Part shown: positions 6,109-9,569 of the stretch, piece after piece
How the letters are laid out: each line of letters begins with the position of its first letter
Numbering within the stretch: the first letter of the stretch is position 1
NCBI GenBank assembly: GCA_903959115.1
Contig: CAJBVU010000174.1
Coordinates: forward strand, 1 to 9,569
Direction: 5' to 3'
Source of the DNA: an uncultured Bacteroidota bacterium
GTDB lineage: Bacteria; Bacteroidota; Bacteroidia; NS11-12g; UBA955
Length of the DNA: 9,569 nucleotides
The notes under the pieces: model-generated
What the model was told of the DNA's origin: nothing
Database searches by the model: none
The model's input: only the letters and a program-made list of their open reading frames with translations
Translations under genes and position numbers: made by a program

Positions 6109-6852
6109 ATTTTACACAAAAAACAAACGTTATGGGTGGCGCTGGCTTTCGTTTTCACATTTTCTGCGTGTAATGGAAAGAAGCAAGTGGATACGGAATC
6201 GTCCAAAGACAGTATGGCCGCTATAAATGATAGTATACCCAAAGTGGGAGAACCCTTGCGTGGATCGGACTCGGGGATAGTGGTGATGGAAACGAAACGA
6301 GCGGAAACTACATTGTTGGGTGTATGGCATCAGTTGCCAGTGAAAGGGATTCGGGAAGCAATCAAAACCAATGCAACTTTGATTGTGGCGGAAATAGTTT
6401 CTCGTAAAGTAAGTATGGAAGGCGGCCTCACTTTGGTGTATCGAAATATGCCAAGCGAAGGAACTCAGGAAGTGTTTATCGGCATACCAATTGGTGGAAA
6501 TAAGCACCTTGTTCGCAAAATGGCAGAATCAAATACTGGAGGAAACGCATCGGACAAACAAATGTTCACAACCTTAACCCTACCCGCGGCAACATATCTA
6601 AAGGCCACAGTAAATGCAGAGCCGGGATTAACCTCTAAGTCGTGGTTGCAGTTTAAGTCGTTGATGCTGAATCGAAAACAGTGCATTGCCTCTGACTTTG
6701 AATCGAAAGAGAATGCAAACGCGAAGATGGGCCAGGTAGATTTGAGCAAAGTGGCAAAGACTTTTCCGTACATGGAATATTATACAGACAGTAGGAATTT
6801 AGAAATGGCGACAACGGTAGCACAAGCCATATTATTGATGCGTAAACCTTGA
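6106..6852 (+). CDS. Lipoprotein of unknown function, possible GyrI-like domain
   Basis: This is a 248-residue predicted lipoprotein. The signal peptide is residues 1-21: basic 'HKK', a hydrophobic core, then 'FTFSAC' with Cys22 as the lipidation site. An Asp/Ser/Lys-rich linker spans about 23-65. The body has 'LTLVYRNMP', 'EVFIGIPIGG', 'LPAATYLKATV' and 'FPYMEYYTDSRN'. That order loosely recalls GyrI-like (SOUL/effector-binding) domains, but I cannot confirm it and no activity is implied. I chose ATG 6106. GTG 6103 is one codon earlier and also possible. GTG 6091 would put the promoter-like TACTTTGC inside the gene and is unlikely. The last bases overlap the start of the LD-carboxypeptidase gene (TTGA), so the two are probably co-translated. 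Its envelope location fits the downstream murein and lipid-sugar genes. Confidence 0.8.
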   Translation: MILHKKQTLWVALAFVFTFSACNGKKQVDTESSKDSMAAINDSIPKVGEPLRGSDSGIVVMETKRAETTLLGVWHQLPVKGIREAIKTNATLIVAEIVSRKVSMEGGLTLVYRNMPSEGTQEVFIGIPIGGNKHLVRKMAESNTGGNASDKQMFTTLTLPAATYLKATVNAEPGLTSKSWLQFKSLMLNRKQCIASDFESKENANAKMGQVDLSKVAKTFPYMEYYTDSRNLEMATTVAQAILLMRKP

Positions 6853-7781
6853 GAAACCAACCAGCATATCTAATTCCTGGCGATACTGTTTTGCTGATTG
6901 CGCCTTCTCGGAGTGTGACAGAAAGCGATGTGGCAGCTTTTTCTCGTTGGGTTTCAGCGCAAGGTTGGCTGTTAGAATATGCACCCAATTTGTTTGAGGT
7001 GGAGCATCAATTTGCGGGGAGCGATCAACATCGGGCAGAAGATGTAATTTGGGCGATTACCCACCCTACGGCCAAAGCCATTTTTACGGCCAGGGGCGGA
7101 TATGGATGCGTTAGGACGGTATCGAAGGCGGAGGAATTGTGCGATGCGATGGGGGGAATTGAGGGTTTATTGAATTTACTAAAACAGTCGCCGGCCAAGT
7201 GGCTGGTTGGATTTAGCGATATTACTTGGCTGCATCTTTTGTTTGCGAAAGCCAATTTTCAGAGCATTCATGGACCGGTGGCAACGCAGTGGAATTTAAC
7301 GCATGGGCATATCAATCAAAACATTTCTCACCTGGCAAAGACCTTGAGGGGGGGTGGTGTATCGTTGGATTTATCGAACAGCGATGTGGTTCGTTCAAAG
7401 CCATTCACCGGCGAGTTGGTGGGGGGCAATTTGAGCTTGTTGTATGCGTCGCTCGGGACTCCTGTTCAGCCCAATACCGCAGGCAAAGTTTTATTCATTG
7501 AGGATTTGGATGAATATTACTATCACATTGATAGGATGTTATTTTCATTAAAATTGGCAGGTCTTTTTGATGGGATAAAAGGGTTGTTGGTGGGCAGTAT
7601 GATTGACATGAACGACAATGCGGTTCCTTTTGGAAGGTCGGTTAAGACGATGATAACAGAATTGCTAGTGGATTGTGATTTTCCAATTGTTTTCGATGTA
7701 CCGGTGGGACATGACGAAGAAAACATATCAATAAAGTTGGGTGCGGATTGTAACTTTGAAAATTCAACACTAACTCAATAG
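6849..7781 (+). CDS. ldcA: LD-carboxypeptidase, peptidase family S66
   Basis: Family S66 enzymes cut the L,D bond that releases the terminal D-Ala from murein tetrapeptides, a step in cytosolic peptidoglycan recycling. The 310-residue product has no signal peptide and shows the whole Ser-Glu-His triad: Ser123 in 'GFSDIT' (121-126), Glu218 in 'LFIEDLDE' (215-222) and His288 in 'VGHDEENISIKLG' (286-298). The N-terminal 'PGDTVLLIAPSR' (10-21) and 'ARGGYGC' (81-87) are also typical. Some S66 members cleave microcin C-like peptides instead (MccF), but general recycling is the likelier role. The start is TTG at 6849, overlapping the preceding TGA. The conserved N-terminus begins only 7 residues later and no ATG is available nearby. 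The G7 run at 7348-7354 does not break the frame. Confidence 0.92.
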   Translation: MRNQPAYLIPGDTVLLIAPSRSVTESDVAAFSRWVSAQGWLLEYAPNLFEVEHQFAGSDQHRAEDVIWAITHPTAKAIFTARGGYGCVRTVSKAEELCDAMGGIEGLLNLLKQSPAKWLVGFSDITWLHLLFAKANFQSIHGPVATQWNLTHGHINQNISHLAKTLRGGGVSLDLSNSDVVRSKPFTGELVGGNLSLLYASLGTPVQPNTAGKVLFIEDLDEYYYHIDRMLFSLKLAGLFDGIKGLLVGSMIDMNDNAVPFGRSVKTMITELLVDCDFPIVFDVPVGHDEENISIKLGADCNFENSTLTQ

Positions 7782-7785
7782 ACCA

Positions 7786-8286
7786 GTGATTTCATCCAAA
7801 ACATTTATCGCATTCACCAAATTTGGTATTGTTGGGGGGATCAGTTTTTTGGTGGATATGTCGGTGTATTACGGGATGAGCCAGTTCATGCCCACTTACT
7901 TTGCAAAGGCGGCGGGTATTATGGTTGCCACATTGGTAAACTACAAGCTGAACAAATATTGGACTTGGGAAAGCAAGAAGTTGGAGGGTGGTGATAAATC
8001 AAGGAATGAGACATTAAAGAAATATTTGATGTTGTATGCTTTGAGTGGAGGAATTAATGTGGGCACCAACGAAATCATGTTGGCATCATTGCCAAATTGG
8101 GAGTTACAATTGAATATGGTATTTCCTGCCGTGGGTGATCTTGGGGCCAATACAATGGGCGGGATTAAGCAATTGTTTGCGGTGAAGATTGATAAATTAT
8201 TTGCTGTTTTAACAGCAACAGCTGTGGGCATGTGTGTCAATTTTATGGGTCAAAAGCTGTGGGTTTTTGGACGGATTGGCAAATAG
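7786..8286 (+). CDS. GtrA family membrane protein
   Basis: GtrA-like proteins are small four-helix inner-membrane proteins thought to flip or help move undecaprenyl-phosphate-linked sugars for surface polysaccharides or teichoic-acid decoration. The 166-residue product has four hydrophobic segments at about 10-33, 37-58, 79-101 and 136-156. The family signatures are 'FGIVGGISFLVD' (13-24), 'VNYKLNKYWTWE' (51-62) and 'VNFMGQKLWVFGR' (151-163). The loop between the third and fourth segments (about 102-135) is long and contains a moderately hydrophobic, Gly-rich stretch, making the protein somewhat longer than many GtrA members. Start is GTG at 7786, 4 bp after the LD-carboxypeptidase stop, so it is the third gene of the lipoprotein operon. 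No glycosyltransferase partner is adjacent. Confidence 0.88.
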   Translation: MISSKTFIAFTKFGIVGGISFLVDMSVYYGMSQFMPTYFAKAAGIMVATLVNYKLNKYWTWESKKLEGGDKSRNETLKKYLMLYALSGGINVGTNEIMLASLPNWELQLNMVFPAVGDLGANTMGGIKQLFAVKIDKLFAVLTATAVGMCVNFMGQKLWVFGRIGK

Positions 8287-8307
8287 TCGGCCGTGGTGAT
8301 AAATGAT

Positions 8308-8315
8308 TAACTTTG
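8308..8315 (+). promoter_or_regulatory. -7 box TAACTTTG for the PSP1-domain gene
   Basis: TAACTTTG is an exact match to TAnnTTTG. It lies 28 nt before the ATG at 8344, predicting a transcript start near 8318 and a leader of about 25 nt that is A-rich (AAGAAAAAATAAT), as is usual in Bacteroidota. No clear TTG is seen at the -33 position. This gives the PSP1 gene its own promoter apart from the lipoprotein operon. Confidence 0.5.
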
Positions 8316-8343
8316 TACGAATTCAACTTTAAGAAAAAATAAT

Positions 8344-9569
8344 ATGGCATGTACTTCTTGTGGAACCAAGGCTGGCGGCACCCCGGGCGGGTGTAAGAGC
8401 AACGGCACTTGTGGGACCAGTGGCTGCAATGCGTTGAATGTATACGATTGGTTCAAGGACATGGACCTGCCTACGGGCTATAAACCTTTTAATGTGGTAG
8501 AAGTTCGATTCAAAGGTTCTCGCAAAGAGTTCTTTAGAAACACGAACAATTTGGACCTATTTACAGGCGATTACGTATGTGTTGACAGCAGCATTGGTTT
8601 TGATATTGGAACTGTATCGGCAACGGGCGAAATCGTTCGTTTGCAATTGAAAAAATATAGAGTTCGCGAGGATTCCGATGAGATGCGTGGCATTCAGAGG
8701 GTGGCTAGTGAACGAGATATGGAGCGTAGGGAGGAAGCCAAGAGCAAAGAGGATCAAACTTTGGAGCGGGCGCGGACGATTGCGTTTTCATTGAATCTTC
8801 AGATGAAGATTTCCGACATTGAGATTCAGGGCGACGGTAGAAAGGCGATTTTTTTCTACACGGCTGAAACACGGGTGGATTTCCGTGAATTGATCAAGCG
8901 ATATGCTGATGAGTTTAAGGTAAAAATTGAAATGCGACATATTTCCTATCGGGAGGAAGCTTCTCGATTGGGTGGTACGGGCGTTTGTGGTAGGGAGCTT
9001 TGTTGCAGTACGTGGTTAACGGATTACAAGCAAGTAAATACCGGCGCGGCGAGGGTTCAAAATTTGAGCATCAACATGGAAAAATTGGCCGGACAGTGTG
9101 GTCGTTTGAAGTGCTGTTTGAATTACGAATTGGATCAATATGTTGAAGCTACGGATGCGTTTCCAAAAGCTAAAATCGTTCGATTGGATACAATCAACGG
9201 GATGGCCTATGCGCGCAAAACCGATATTTTAAAGAAGTTGATGTGGTTCTCTTATGATGACAATCAGACTTGGGTTGCTTTGCCAGTTGACAAGGTGAAC
9301 GAGGTGATGGAGGAGAATAAGAACGGCAAACAATCGGCTGCGTTGCAAGATTTGGCGCCAGCGAGTGCGGTATTGGAAAAAGTGGGTACCACGATGGAAG
9401 ACCGCAATAATGACTTTATTGGCAATTCGGAATTGTTATCGGACGATGAGTTTGCATTGAAGAAAAGAGGTCCTGAAAAAGGAGATCAGCGCAATGGAGA
9501 TCGACGTAAGGGTGGCAACGACAGACGTCCAGACAACCGCGGTCCGCGCCCTGACAACAGAGGTCCAAG
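8344..9569 (+). CDS. PSP1-domain protein, RicT/YaaT-like (C-terminus outside window)
   Basis: The frame from ATG 8344 stays open for 408 codons to the right edge. Residues 1-28 hold five cysteines (3, 6, 17, 23, 28) in the pattern typical of Bacteroidota PSP1 proteins, ending in 'CGTSGCNALNVYDW'. A PSP1 core follows, with an Arg/Glu-rich helix at about 115-140. Two paired-cysteine motifs, 'CGRELCC' (215-221) and 'CGRLKCC' (252-258), are the family signature. In Bacillus, RicT (YaaT) binds an Fe-S cluster with RicA and RicF and affects RNA processing by RNase Y; whether that role holds here is unknown. Residues from about 375 on form a disordered tail rich in Arg, Gly, Asp, Asn and Pro with a repeated 'RPDNRGP'. 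In related genomes the next gene is often the gliding lipoprotein gldH, which I cannot see. It has its own promoter. Confidence 0.88.
   Translation, partial: MACTSCGTKAGGTPGGCKSNGTCGTSGCNALNVYDWFKDMDLPTGYKPFNVVEVRFKGSRKEFFRNTNNLDLFTGDYVCVDSSIGFDIGTVSATGEIVRLQLKKYRVREDSDEMRGIQRVASERDMERREEAKSKEDQTLERARTIAFSLNLQMKISDIEIQGDGRKAIFFYTAETRVDFRELIKRYADEFKVKIEMRHISYREEASRLGGTGVCGRELCCSTWLTDYKQVNTGAARVQNLSINMEKLAGQCGRLKCCLNYELDQYVEATDAFPKAKIVRLDTINGMAYARKTDILKKLMWFSYDDNQTWVALPVDKVNEVMEENKNGKQSAALQDLAPASAVLEKVGTTMEDRNNDFIGNSELLSDDEFALKKRGPEKGDQRNGDRRKGGNDRRPDNRGPRPDNRGP

Noticed and set aside
5906..6173. Plus-strand frames over purS and the divergent promoter
   Set aside because: They are antisense to purS and run out of frame into the lipoprotein signal peptide; no family resemblance is seen.
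7348..7354. G7 run in the LD-carboxypeptidase gene as a phase-variation switch
   Set aside because: Runs of G5-G6 are common in plus-strand genes here (for example 3621-3626 and 7421-7426). The frame is intact, and the product is a recycling enzyme rather than a surface antigen.
8287..8343. Intrinsic terminator after the GtrA gene
   Set aside because: No stem followed by a T-run is visible in the 57-bp gap; only the PSP1-gene promoter box stands out.

Overview
The window reads as ordinary chromosome of a member of the Bacteroidota. Four things point there. The promoter-like boxes fit the TAnnTTTG -7 element of that phylum and Shine-Dalgarno sequences are scarce. The PSP1-domain protein has the cysteine-rich N-terminus typical of the phylum. 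A DUF4286 protein is present. A very large secreted Ig-repeat protein is built like type IX secretion (T9SS) cargo. I see no tRNA, rRNA, IS element, prophage or CRISPR array. No stretch over 300 bases lacks a gene; the largest non-coding gap is 62 bp.

Layout. (1) Bases 1-2922, minus strand: the first 974 codons of a giant secreted protein, open to the left edge. It has a signal peptide, an N-terminal beta-rich region, a probable beta-sandwich domain and five Ig-like repeats of 112-113 residues, the last one cut off. (2) Bases 2985-3794, plus strand: pyrF, orotidine 5'-phosphate decarboxylase, with a GTG start, divergent from the giant gene across 62 bp. (3) Bases 6057 down to 3778, minus strand: a tightly packed four-gene operon purS - DUF4286 - mnmH (tRNA 2-selenouridine synthase) - SDR oxidoreductase. 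Its last gene converges on pyrF and the two coding ends overlap by 17 bp. (4) Bases 6106-8286, plus strand, divergent from purS across 48 bp: an envelope-flavoured operon of a lipoprotein of unknown function, an LD-carboxypeptidase (peptidase S66) with a TTG start inside the preceding stop (TTGA overlap), and a GtrA-family membrane protein with a GTG start 4 bp further on. (5) Bases 8344-9569, plus strand: a PSP1-domain (RicT/YaaT-like) protein with its own consensus promoter, running off the right edge into an Arg/Gly/Asp/Asn/Pro-rich tail.

The window mixes nucleotide synthesis (pyrF for pyrimidines, purS for purines), tRNA wobble modification (mnmH), murein-peptide recycling (LD-carboxypeptidase), lipid-linked sugar transport (GtrA) and cell-surface protein export. 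No single new system links these genes.

The most notable signals are below the gene level. Two adjacent, nearly perfect GC-rich hairpins lie inside mnmH, and both have C-(GNA)-G triloops on the coding strand. Four genes in the two divergent intergenic regions have -7-like boxes so close to their start codons that the mRNAs should be leaderless or nearly so, two of them with GTG starts. Four of ten start codons are not ATG. purS stands apart from the other FGAM synthase subunits.
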